Positions 18,123 to 25,333 of a stretch of 64,000 nt of DNA are shown here, in pieces. Made by a program: the position numbers and the translations under genes. The notes beneath the pieces were generated by a model. That model ran no database searches. It was not told the DNA's origin and was given only the letters and a program-made list of their open reading frames with translations. Every line of letters begins with the position of its first letter. Positions within the stretch are counted from its first letter, which is position 1. Location of the stretch: contig NZ_OZ242342.1 of NCBI RefSeq assembly GCF_965208555.1, forward strand, positions 2,666,001 through 2,730,000, read 5' to 3'. Origin of the DNA: Poriferisodalis sp965208555 (GTDB lineage Bacteria; Actinomycetota; Acidimicrobiia; Acidimicrobiales; Poriferisodalaceae).

Positions 18123-18187
18123 GGGCCGGCGTCCGACCGCCTCCAGGCCGGCTCCGGAACTCATCGGGCCTCTCGGCGGGGCAGTCC

Positions 18188-18200
18188 TACACTCCCGAAC
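18188..18200 (+). promoter_or_regulatory. -10 box TACACT of a probable leaderless pafBC promoter
   Basis: TACACT at 18188-18193 is followed by 7 nt and then GTG at 18201. No ribosome site is present, and the expected transcription start falls at or next to the start codon. Confidence 0.5.
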
Positions 18201-19247
18201 GTGGCAGCGCAATCACGCCCGGACGCGACCGAGCGCGTGATGGAGCTGATGATGTACCTGCTCGCTCGCGATGTGCCGAAGACCCGCGAGGAGATCTGGC
18301 GAGACACCGGGCTGTATGCCCCCGACGGCACGACGGATCGGCGCACGCTGGACAGCGCCCGAGCCTCGTTCGAGCGGGACAAGGCGCTGATCCGCAATCT
18401 CGGCGTGCGGATCACCGAGTCGATGGAGCACGACGGCGCCACGTCGTACACGATCCGGCCCCGGGACTATTTCCTGCCCGACCTGCAGCTCACGGCCGAC
18501 GAGCAGCTCGCGCTGCGCTTTGCTGCAGCTCGGGTGGACATCGGCGAGACCTGGGATCTCGAAGCTGTCGCCAAGCTCACGAGCACCGAGGCCGCTGTAA
18601 GCGGCGAGGGCACGGCGGCAACCAGCGGCGGCACGGCGCGGGCAGCATCGGACGGCAACGACGCCGAGCCGCTGTCAGCAGATGTATCGCTGGAAACGGC
18701 GGCAGCGCAGCAGACCGCCGGGTCGCTGCTGCCGAAGCTTGCCGCTGCGGTTGCTGAGCGAGCCCTGGTCCGTTTCGCGTACGGCGGCCGCGAGCGAGAC
18801 ACCCAGCCGCTGGGCCTGCTGTGCCGGGCGGGCTACTGGTATCTCGCTGCGCGCGAAGACGACGTGGTGAAGACATTCAGGGTGGATCGCATGGAGGGAG
18901 ATGCGCAGATTTCCGAGCGTGGAGCATTCGCTCGCGCGGATGTCGACGTGGCCAGCCTGCTCCCGTCGGAGCCGATGGAGATCGACTTCGGCGCCGACTT
19001 CGAGGCCCGTGTGCGCATCGACGCAACCATGGCGCAGCAGCCCACAGCGGAGCGAGGCCGAATCGTCGAGCGGCACGATGACGGCTCGGTGACCGTCACG
19101 GCGCGGGTCCGCAACCGCGCCGCATTCCGGCTGTGGCTGCTGGACATGGGCCGTCACGCCGTCGTGGAGTCGCCGCCCGAACTGGTCGGCGAGATCACGT
19201 CGTGGTTGGGAGCACTGGCCGCCGAGGCAGGGGAAGCCGGACGGTGA
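18201..19247 (+). CDS. pafB: WYL-domain transcriptional regulator, PafB-like
   Basis: 348 aa, GTG start. The N-terminal winged-helix region (ATERVMELMMYLLARDVPKT, EEIWRDTGLY) is followed by a WYL domain around residues 180-275 with the strand RFAYGGRERDTQPLGLLCRAGYWY split by its family-typical loops, and a C-terminal WCX-like segment. An Ala/Gly/Ser-rich insertion lies around residues 130-170. In actinobacteria PafB pairs with PafC as a heterodimeric activator of the RecA-independent DNA-damage response. The next gene overlaps by 4 bp and is also a WYL protein, supporting a PafB-PafC pair. There is no pup/proteasome gene beside it here. Confidence 0.83.
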   Translation: MAAQSRPDATERVMELMMYLLARDVPKTREEIWRDTGLYAPDGTTDRRTLDSARASFERDKALIRNLGVRITESMEHDGATSYTIRPRDYFLPDLQLTADEQLALRFAAARVDIGETWDLEAVAKLTSTEAAVSGEGTAATSGGTARAASDGNDAEPLSADVSLETAAAQQTAGSLLPKLAAAVAERALVRFAYGGRERDTQPLGLLCRAGYWYLAAREDDVVKTFRVDRMEGDAQISERGAFARADVDVASLLPSEPMEIDFGADFEARVRIDATMAQQPTAERGRIVERHDDGSVTVTARVRNRAAFRLWLLDMGRHAVVESPPELVGEITSWLGALAAEAGEAGR

Positions 19248-20215
19248 GAGGGCCCAGCACCTCGGTCAAGATCGAGCGCCTGCTCGCCATCGTCCCATGG
19301 GTGGTCGAGCGAGGCGGTGCCACGGTGGCCGACATCGCCGAGCGATTCGAGATGCCAACCGGTGCTGTGTACGACTTGCTGCTCGCGGCCATGTGCTACG
19401 AGGTGGTGGGGGCGAGCGCCTATGAGAACCTCGGCATCGTCGTGTTCGGCGACGACGGCGACGGTGAGGACGCCAGCGAGGCGTGGGTGCATGTCGAACC
19501 GGGCGCCATGCTGGATCGGCCGCTCAACCTGTCGGTGCCGCAGGCGTTCGGAATCCTGGTAGCGGGGCAATCTGCGCTGGCCCTGCGCGGCGCCGACCGT
19601 TCAGGTGCGCTGGCGACTGCGCTCGACAAGCTGCGTGCGGCTTACGACGAGCGAGTACGGGTGTCGGTGGAGCTGCCGCTGCCGCGCAGCCTGCCGACGC
19701 TGCGGGAGGCGGTGCGCGCCGGCACCACCGTCAGCATTCACTACTACACCCCCAACACCGACGCCGTCAGCGAGCGTCGAGTGGACCCGCTGGACGTCTC
19801 GCTGGCCGACGGCCACTGGTACCTGCGGGGCTGGTGCCACCTGCGCCAGGACCTGCGCTCGTTCCGTGTGGATCGCATCGAGGAGTGCAGCGATACCGGT
19901 GAACCGCATGGCCGTAGCCCCGAGACGGGGGAGGCGACGGCAATCGCGCCGGCCGAGTCCGACGAGACCACCGAGGTGGTGCTGTCGATTCCTCGCAGCG
20001 ACCTCTGGCGGGTGGAGTCCTACCCGTCCCGGGAGGTACGGGTCGACGGGGATCAGTGCATCGTCACCTACGCCATCCGCAGCCCGCTGGTGCTCGGCCA
20101 GATGCTGCTGCGCCTTGGCGCCGAGACGCGCGTTGTCAACGCAGCCGAGCTGCCTCCCGGGCTGGCCGACGCCGGCCGCGCCGCGGCCGCCGAGATACTG
20201 GCGCTCTACCGCTAG
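19244..20215 (+). CDS. pafC: WYL-domain transcriptional regulator, PafC-like
   Basis: 323 aa from the GTG at 19244 that overlaps the pafB stop (GTGA); a longer in-frame start inside pafB is unlikely. The N-terminal helix-turn-helix reads SVKIERLLAIVPWVVERGGA, TVADIAERF. The WYL domain follows (SIHYYTPNTDAVSERRVDPL, DGHWYLRGWCHLRQDLRSFRVDRI split between strands), then a C-terminal WCX-type domain ending AAAEILALYR. It is the probable partner of PafB in damage-induced transcription. Confidence 0.83.
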   Translation: MRGPSTSVKIERLLAIVPWVVERGGATVADIAERFEMPTGAVYDLLLAAMCYEVVGASAYENLGIVVFGDDGDGEDASEAWVHVEPGAMLDRPLNLSVPQAFGILVAGQSALALRGADRSGALATALDKLRAAYDERVRVSVELPLPRSLPTLREAVRAGTTVSIHYYTPNTDAVSERRVDPLDVSLADGHWYLRGWCHLRQDLRSFRVDRIEECSDTGEPHGRSPETGEATAIAPAESDETTEVVLSIPRSDLWRVESYPSREVRVDGDQCIVTYAIRSPLVLGQMLLRLGAETRVVNAAELPPGLADAGRAAAAEILALYR

Positions 20216-20233
20216 CAGCCGCGCCGCAGCGGG

Positions 20234-21040
20234 TCAGTCGACTAGGTCCACGACGAGGCCGTAGTGATCCGACGGCACGACGCCGTTGACTGCTTCGGTG
20301 CCGACGAGCCGGATGTTCTTGATGTTGCCGGTCGGGACCGGCCGGGGCGTCGAGACGAACACGTAGTCGATGCGCCGGTTGGGCCACATGGCCTGCGACA
20401 GGTATGGGTTCTGGCCGCTCCAGGTGAAGCCCGGGCCGTCACCGGCCTGGGCCCAGGCGTCGCTCCAGACCAGCTCGGGCACCGGTGGCGGCCGCTCGCC
20501 GGTGAGCAGGCGGATCTCTTCGGAGCTGGGCACGGCGTTGAAGTCCCCGGCCATGACCACTGGGAAGCCCTCCGGATCGTGATGAGGCGCCGCCAGCTCG
20601 CAGAGCGTGGCCACTTGCGCTTGCCGGATCTCGCTCAGATAGAAGCGATGTTCGAGGTGGGTGCAGATGACGGCCACTTCACCGTCTCCGCGTGCGATCC
20701 GCGCCACCACGGCCGTCCGGTGCCCGGACTGCTGGCCTTCGGGCAACGAGGGGTCACCGACCGCCAGTGAGTGCGAGCTGGACTCGATGATCGACTCCCT
20801 GGCAAGGATCGCGTTGCTGAACGACAGGCCTCGTCGCCCGAAGCGCGGGTGGTGCGCGACGTCCATGCCGAGCGCCTCGCCGAGCAGGTCGGCCTGGTTG
20901 GGGCCGTCGCGCTCGGCCCAGATCTCCTGGCAGCACACGATGTCGGCTTCGAGCTCGGCAAGCGTGGCCGCGATGGCGCCGTGGCGAGCTTCCCAGTTGT
21001 CGCCGAAGCGCCACCACAGGTTCCAGGTCACGATGCGCAC
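20234..21040 (-). CDS. Endonuclease/exonuclease/phosphatase family protein
   Basis: 268 aa from the GTG at 21040, which places the family's first strand (RIVTWNLWW) at the N-terminus. Metal-dependent EEP-fold hallmarks are TWNLWW, CCQEIWAE (metal Glu), THLEHRF, VMAGDFNAVPSSEE and the terminal PSDHYGLV (catalytic Asp-His). The fold covers DNases, RNases and phosphodiesterases of lipids or nucleotides, so the substrate is open. No signal peptide is seen, so it is predicted cytoplasmic. It is divergent from the AlaX-like gene. Confidence 0.88.
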   Translation of the reverse strand: MRIVTWNLWWRFGDNWEARHGAIAATLAELEADIVCCQEIWAERDGPNQADLLGEALGMDVAHHPRFGRRGLSFSNAILARESIIESSSHSLAVGDPSLPEGQQSGHRTAVVARIARGDGEVAVICTHLEHRFYLSEIRQAQVATLCELAAPHHDPEGFPVVMAGDFNAVPSSEEIRLLTGERPPPVPELVWSDAWAQAGDGPGFTWSGQNPYLSQAMWPNRRIDYVFVSTPRPVPTGNIKNIRLVGTEAVNGVVPSDHYGLVVDLVD

Positions 21041-21116
21041 GGCGTCACCGTAACGGTCACGCACCGCGGTGAGCTGACTGACCGATGTGCAGCCCGGCGA
21101 CGTATCGTCTGCGCCG

Positions 21117-21860
21117 ATGACTGCCGTGCCGAACGCCGAACAGGCCACCGATCAGATCTACCTGCGCGATGCCTACCTGCAGAGTGTCGAGGCCACCGTG
21201 GTCGATGTGCGTGACGATGCTGTCGCGCTCGACCGGACCGTCTTCTACGCCACCGGCGGCGGGCAGCCCCACGACACCGGCACGCTGGCAGACGCCCACG
21301 GCAACTCCTGGCAGGTGGGCAACGTCCGCAAGGAGGGCGACCTCGTCTGGCATTGGGTGGACGCCGAGCCGCCCCCTGCCGGAACCGCGTTGACCGGCAC
21401 GATCGACTGGGACCGGCGGCTGCAGCTCATGCGCACCCACACCGCCCTGCACATCCTGTGCGGCGTCATCTGGAACGAGTGGGGCGTGCTGGTGACCGGA
21501 GGCAATATGGAGCCGCTGGCAGCCCGGATGGATTTCGAGTTCAGCCCGCTGCCGGAGGGCTTCGCAGCGCGGGTGACCGAGCTGGTCAACGCCGAGATCG
21601 CCGCGGATCGGCCCATCGAGGTCAGCTTCCTGGAGCGCTCGGCGGCGCTCGCCGATCCCGAGCTCATCCGCACCAAGGTCAACCTGATCCCCGAGTGGGT
21701 GACCGACATCCGGGTCGTGGACATCGTCGGGCTCGACCGCCAGGCCGACGGCGGCACGCATGTGGCCTCCACCGGAGCGGTGGGCCGGTTCGAGATCATC
21801 AAGACCGAGTCGAAGGGCAAGGGCAACAAGCGCGTCCGCATGGTGCTGCACGACGCCTGA
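21117..21860 (+). CDS. Alanyl-tRNA editing protein, AlaX type
   Basis: 247 aa from ATG 21117; TATCGT at 21103-21108 is a likely -10 box just upstream and no ribosome site is evident. It is homologous to the editing half of AlaRS: DRTVFYATGGGQPHDTG at residues ~43-60, zinc ligands His108 and His112 in HTALH, and QADGGTHVASTGAVG around residues 210-225 with His215. AlaRS has Cys where this protein has the Asp of DGGTH. It hydrolyses mischarged Ser-tRNA(Ala) or Gly-tRNA(Ala) in trans. No alanyl-tRNA synthetase core is attached. A hairpin follows the stop. Confidence 0.9.
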   Translation: MTAVPNAEQATDQIYLRDAYLQSVEATVVDVRDDAVALDRTVFYATGGGQPHDTGTLADAHGNSWQVGNVRKEGDLVWHWVDAEPPPAGTALTGTIDWDRRLQLMRTHTALHILCGVIWNEWGVLVTGGNMEPLAARMDFEFSPLPEGFAARVTELVNAEIAADRPIEVSFLERSAALADPELIRTKVNLIPEWVTDIRVVDIVGLDRQADGGTHVASTGAVGRFEIIKTESKGKGNKRVRMVLHDA

Positions 21861-21868
21861 TTCGCTCT

Positions 21869-21928
21869 CGCTCTTGGCGGGCGCGCGTCTGTTCGGCGCC
21901 CGCTCTTGGCGGGCGCGCGTCTGTTCGG
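21869..21928 (+). repeat. 28-bp direct repeat upstream of the DNA methyltransferase, with an internal hairpin
   Basis: Identical 28-bp copies at 21869-21896 and 21901-21928 (starting CGCTCTTGGCGGGCGCGCGT), so the period is 32 bp. GCGGGCGC (21877-21884) pairs with GCGCCCGC (21896-21903), an 8-bp stem that could end the AlaX-like transcript. The repeats end 13 bp before the methyltransferase ATG and could also be paired operator sites. Confidence 0.75.
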
Positions 21929-21941
21929 TACCTTGTGGAAA

Positions 21942-23570
21942 ATGACTCCCCGGGAGCCACTGGGCGGAGCGGGCTTGGCTGCACCGTCCGCTCGCCGGAC
22001 GGCGACGTCCCGATTCGGTGCCTCACGGCGCGAGGGCCATGACGCATCGGCGTTCTACGCCCGTTTCACGCCGCCGATCCTGTCCGACGACGACGTGGTG
22101 GCCCGCGGGCCCGCGCACGACCCGGACTTGCTGGCACGCATCGGCGACGGCTGCTTCTGCGGGGACGCTCGCCGCATGGCCGAACTGCCCGATGCCTGCG
22201 TGGCGCTGGTGGTCACCTCACCGCCGTACTTCGTCGGCAAGTCCTACGAAGACGCGATTGCAGCCGGTGCTGACCGCCGCATCCCCACCAGCTACTTCGA
22301 CTATCTCGCGATGCTGAAGGACGTCTTTGCGGAGTGTGCACGGGTGCTGGAGCCGGGCGGCCGCATCGCCGTCAACGTGGCCAACCTGGGCCGCAAGCCG
22401 TATCGCAGCCTGTCGGGCGACGTCGCCAAGATCTTCGAGGAGCTCGGCCTGCTGCTGCGGGGCGAGATCGTCTGGCAGAAGAGCAAGGGCTCGAGCGGGT
22501 CGTGCGCGTGGGGCTCGTTCCGCAGCCCTTCCAACCCGACGCTGCGCGACACCACCGAGCGCATCGTGATCGCCAGCAAGGGCCGCTTCGACCGGGCTCG
22601 TTCGGCATCGCAGCGCGAGAGCGAGGGCCTGCCGCACCGCAGCAGCCTGTCCACCGACGAGTTCATGGAGGCCACGCTCGACGTGTGGGACATGGGGCCC
22701 GAGAGCGCGCAGCGGGTGCGGCACCCCGCGCCGTTCCCCTTGGAGCTCCCGCGGCGTCTGATCGACCTGTACACCTACGAGGACGATCTCGTGCTGGACC
22801 CATTCATGGGCTCGGGCACGACGCTCGTGGCGAGCGTGCTGTGCGGGCGGCGGCCAGTGGGCTACGACCTGAACCCCGACTACGCGGACTTGGCCCGTGC
22901 GCGCGTCGTCGCTGCGGCCTCAGCTCCGACCGAAGGCTCGCCCCGCACAGCGCAGCAGCCGCTGTTCGAACCGAGTGAGGTTTCCTCGCCAGCACGGGTG
23001 GCGTCGGATGTGCCCCGATCCGGCCTGGCCGCATCGATGACTCTTTCGGAGTCGAGTGTCCCGGCCGCGGCACCGATTGCCGATGCAATGACCGCCGACG
23101 CATTTGTCCGTCAAGCGGTGGAAGCCGGTCGCAAGGCGCACGACATCGCCAGCGAGATGCTGGAACGCTCGGGTTTCGAGATCGTCCGCAGCCCTGCCAC
23201 GGTGCGCGGCTCGGGTGTGAAGTTCAGCTTCCTGGTGGCCGATCGATCGAAGCGCGAGTGGTGGATCGATGTGGCCGGGGCCTTCACGACCGTGCGGCCC
23301 GGGCTGTTGCGGGCCGACACCCTGTGGAAGGCACTGGGCCGAGCCTCGGTGCTGGCGGCCGCTGAATCCGAAGCTCGGCTGTTGATGCTGACGCCGCATC
23401 TGCCCCGGGTGGGGAGCGAAGGAGATCGTGCCCTGCGCACGCTGGGTCCGGCGACGGTTCTTGACGTCATCGAGCTGTTCGACGAAGCCGCCGCTGCCCG
23501 GCTGACGAGCTACGCCGATGGCGCTGCAGCCCCGCTGGCCGGCTTTTGGGACGACAGCGATATCGGCTAG
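21942..23570 (+). CDS. Site-specific DNA methyltransferase (beta-class N4/N6) with C-terminal extension
   Basis: 542 aa from ATG 21942. Motif order is IV then I. VTSPPYFVGKSYEDAI (catalytic SPPY) is near residue 85 and LDPFMGSGTTLVASVLCGRRPVGYDLN (SAM site, given here as family motif FxGxGTT) near residue 285. This marks a beta-class cytosine-N4 or adenine-N6 methylase. After a Ser/Pro/Ala-rich linker, residues ~375-540 form an additional domain with SGFEIVRSP, FLVADRSKREWWIDVAGAF and a helix-rich end. The pattern is reminiscent of a PD-(D/E)xK nuclease but the motifs are not decisive. No separate restriction gene is next to it. Upstream lies a 28-bp direct repeat. Confidence 0.85.
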   Translation: MTPREPLGGAGLAAPSARRTATSRFGASRREGHDASAFYARFTPPILSDDDVVARGPAHDPDLLARIGDGCFCGDARRMAELPDACVALVVTSPPYFVGKSYEDAIAAGADRRIPTSYFDYLAMLKDVFAECARVLEPGGRIAVNVANLGRKPYRSLSGDVAKIFEELGLLLRGEIVWQKSKGSSGSCAWGSFRSPSNPTLRDTTERIVIASKGRFDRARSASQRESEGLPHRSSLSTDEFMEATLDVWDMGPESAQRVRHPAPFPLELPRRLIDLYTYEDDLVLDPFMGSGTTLVASVLCGRRPVGYDLNPDYADLARARVVAAASAPTEGSPRTAQQPLFEPSEVSSPARVASDVPRSGLAASMTLSESSVPAAAPIADAMTADAFVRQAVEAGRKAHDIASEMLERSGFEIVRSPATVRGSGVKFSFLVADRSKREWWIDVAGAFTTVRPGLLRADTLWKALGRASVLAAAESEARLLMLTPHLPRVGSEGDRALRTLGPATVLDVIELFDEAAAARLTSYADGAAAPLAGFWDDSDIG

Positions 23571-23574
23571 GAGC

Positions 23575-24333
23575 TCACACGCTGTCGATGCGCTTGAAGA
23601 GCTCGGCGTAGGCGATCCCCGCCTGCTGGCCGCTGGCCACGGCTACGGCGTCCACCCAATCGGCGAAACGCTGCACCTGGGCGGGGTCGTCGGGGTCGGC
23701 AATGTCGTGGGTCGTCACGAATTGGCTGCGATGGCACAGCAGCGCCTCGGTCTTGGCGGCAGTCCAGCCTTCGACGTTCTCGGCGTGGTCGGGCTCGTCA
23801 GCTTCGAACAGCAGCAGCTCGTCAGGCCGGTGCGGCGGCAGGCCCTGCTCCGGGAAGAAGAACGGGTCCCGCGCCGCCACCACGCCCTCGACGGCCAGCA
23901 GCCCTGCGTGCCGATGATCCGGGTGCAGTCGATAGCGCTTCCACGGATCATGGCCGAGCACCACGGCAGGTCGAAGCTCGCGGATGACCTCGGCGACTTG
24001 GGCCCTGGTGGCCAGATCGCTGTTCAGTTCGCCGTCAACATGGCCGCCGAAGCGGACCTCGCCGGTCGCGCCCAGCGCCGCCGCAGCGGCACGCTGCTCG
24101 TCCTGGCGGAGGCGAACCAGCGCAGCCTGGTCGCAGTCAGGGTCCCAAGTGCCCTTCGAGCCGTCGGTACAGATGAAGTGGTGCACGACCGCGCCGGCGG
24201 CCGCCCACTTGGCCAGCGTGGCACCGCAGTCGAACTCGGCATCGTCAGGATGCGCGGCGATGACCAGCGCCGATCCCGGTACTGGCAGATCCACCGAGAA
24301 GCCGGCGCTTGGGCTCGGGGCCTCAACAGGCAT
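23575..24333 (-). CDS. PIG-L/LmbE family deacetylase
   Basis: 252 aa from ATG 24333; a longer in-frame start would run through most of the upstream gene. The metal site AAHPDDAEFDCGAT is at residues 26-39, and the family's later His pair is in RYRLHPDHRHAG. It is a zinc-dependent amidase of the family that includes GlcNAc-PI deacetylase, MshB and BshB. The exact N-acyl substrate is unknown; it differs from the mca homologue at 61181 by carrying HPDDAE instead of HPDDE. It overlaps fbiD by 11 bp, indicating co-transcription. Confidence 0.87.
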   Translation of the reverse strand: MPVEAPSPSAGFSVDLPVPGSALVIAAHPDDAEFDCGATLAKWAAAGAVVHHFICTDGSKGTWDPDCDQAALVRLRQDEQRAAAAALGATGEVRFGGHVDGELNSDLATRAQVAEVIRELRPAVVLGHDPWKRYRLHPDHRHAGLLAVEGVVAARDPFFFPEQGLPPHRPDELLLFEADEPDHAENVEGWTAAKTEALLCHRSQFVTTHDIADPDDPAQVQRFADWVDAVAVASGQQAGIAYAELFKRIDSV

Positions 24334-24937
24334 CGTCGTGGGCACGCCCGCCGAGCTCGGCGGCGTCGAGGTCATCGGGCGTGTCGATGTCGAATTCGAG
24401 AGCGGCGACCCGCCGCACTCGCAGGTCGAGCCCGCACCGCAGCGCCTCGGCGCAGTGAGCCTCGAACGAGCCGGGCCCGTAGTGGAACTCGAAACCGGCA
24501 CCCAGCGGCAGTGCCATGACATTGGTGCCGTCCAGATGTCGATCCGGGACGATGGTCACGGTGCCTGCCTCAGCCAGCCCGTCCAGCGTCTCAGCATGCG
24601 GCAAGTCGGCGTGTGCGATCACGACATGGCCAAGACCGTCGCCGCTGGTGCCGGCTGTCTCGAGTGCGGCCACGGCGGCGGCGATCGCCGGATTCAGACC
24701 GTCGGCGTCGATCCACAGCACCTCAGCGCCCACCGCGTGCGCCCACTCGGCCACTTCGTCGTTGTCGCACACGATCTTGGTCGGCAACGAGCCGGCGGCC
24801 TTGACGACCTGGCTTGCCATGGCGCGCGCCAGATCGCTGCGCTCGGACTCGCTCAAGCGGTCCGCGAGGCGGCCCTTGGCGAGCCGGAAGCCCTTGACGG
24901 GAATGAGCACGGTCGGCGTGACGCCGGTTGCAGTCAC
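24323..24937 (-). CDS. fbiD: Phosphoenolpyruvate/2-phospho-L-lactate guanylyltransferase (FbiD/CofC)
   Basis: 204 aa, cytoplasmic nucleotidyltransferase that makes the GPPEP or LPPG precursor of coenzyme F420. Motifs are VLIPVKGFRLAKGRLADRLS at the N-terminus (the nucleotide-binding K..F..AK.RL pattern), VVIAHADLPHAE (metal-binding D), PDRHLDGTNVMALPLG and the FEFHYGPGSFEAHCAEA segment, all characteristic of CofC. It is upstream of and overlapping an LmbE-type gene. F420 use elsewhere in the window is suggested by the LLM oxidoreductase at 41614-42465. Confidence 0.92.
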   Translation of the reverse strand: MTATGVTPTVLIPVKGFRLAKGRLADRLSESERSDLARAMASQVVKAAGSLPTKIVCDNDEVAEWAHAVGAEVLWIDADGLNPAIAAAVAALETAGTSGDGLGHVVIAHADLPHAETLDGLAEAGTVTIVPDRHLDGTNVMALPLGAGFEFHYGPGSFEAHCAEALRCGLDLRVRRVAALEFDIDTPDDLDAAELGGRAHDDAC

Positions 24938-24958
24938 CCGCGGCGAGTGTATGGCCGC

Positions 24959-25165
24959 TCAGGCGGGTGGTAGCGGGTCGGTCCCGGTGTCGCGCAGGCC
25001 GAGCACCTCGGCGACGACCGCTCGGATACCCGCTTCGGCAGCGTCACGTTTGAGCTCGAGCCAACTCGCCAACGGGAAGGCGTCGCACAGCCCGACCCAC
25101 TCCTGGTCTTCCTCGGACCATTCCGTGTGGAACCGATACTCGCTCGGGAGTTCGGATGTGGCCAT
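24959..25165 (-). CDS. Small HicB-like protein
   Basis: 68 aa, ATG with GGAAG 6 nt upstream. The sequence YRFHTEWSEEDQEWVGLCD followed by a helix with AAEAGIRAVVAEVLG fits the small RNase H-like HicB fold, in which an incoming strand pair is followed by a helix. HicB proteins are usually antitoxins for HicA. No intact hicA is present, but an upstream overlapping frame (25044-25310) has a segment that may be HicA-derived. It is divergent from the Wadjet operon. Confidence 0.6.
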   Translation of the reverse strand: MATSELPSEYRFHTEWSEEDQEWVGLCDAFPLASWLELKRDAAEAGIRAVVAEVLGLRDTGTDPLPPA

Positions 25166-25310
25166 TCTGCGCTTCCAACTCCTCGATCGCCCTCAGAACT
25201 TGGCGAACCTGATACGGCTTCGCACTTGCCCCGTGTGGCTGCAGCACCAACAGACGTGACTCCGACCACTTGACATCGTAGATGCGATGTGGCGGTCGAC
25301 GACGTGTCAC
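25044..25310 (-). pseudogene. Possible truncated HicA-like remnant overlapping the HicB-like gene
   Basis: 88 codons from a GTG. The middle part (LLVLQPHGASAKPYQVRQVL) loosely resembles the C-terminal half of HicA toxins (a strand ending in HG, then K-P and a helix). The frame runs on into the HicB-like gene in a different phase and lacks HicA's N-terminal helix and catalytic His region. It could be a decayed toxin, a small real protein, or chance. Confidence 0.25.
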
Positions 25311-25320
25311 ACCGGTTAGG

Positions 25321-25333
25321 TACGTTCTGCGCC
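25321..25333 (+). promoter_or_regulatory. -10 box TACGTT of a probable leaderless Wadjet-operon promoter
   Basis: TACGTT at 25321-25326 is followed by 7 nt and then the GTG of jetC at 25334. A TTGACA at 25270-25275 is too far away to act as its -35. No ribosome site precedes the GTG. Confidence 0.45.

Noticed and set aside
25270..25275. TTGACA considered as the -35 of the Wadjet promoter
   Set aside because: It is 45 bp before the TACGTT -10 box, far outside workable spacing.
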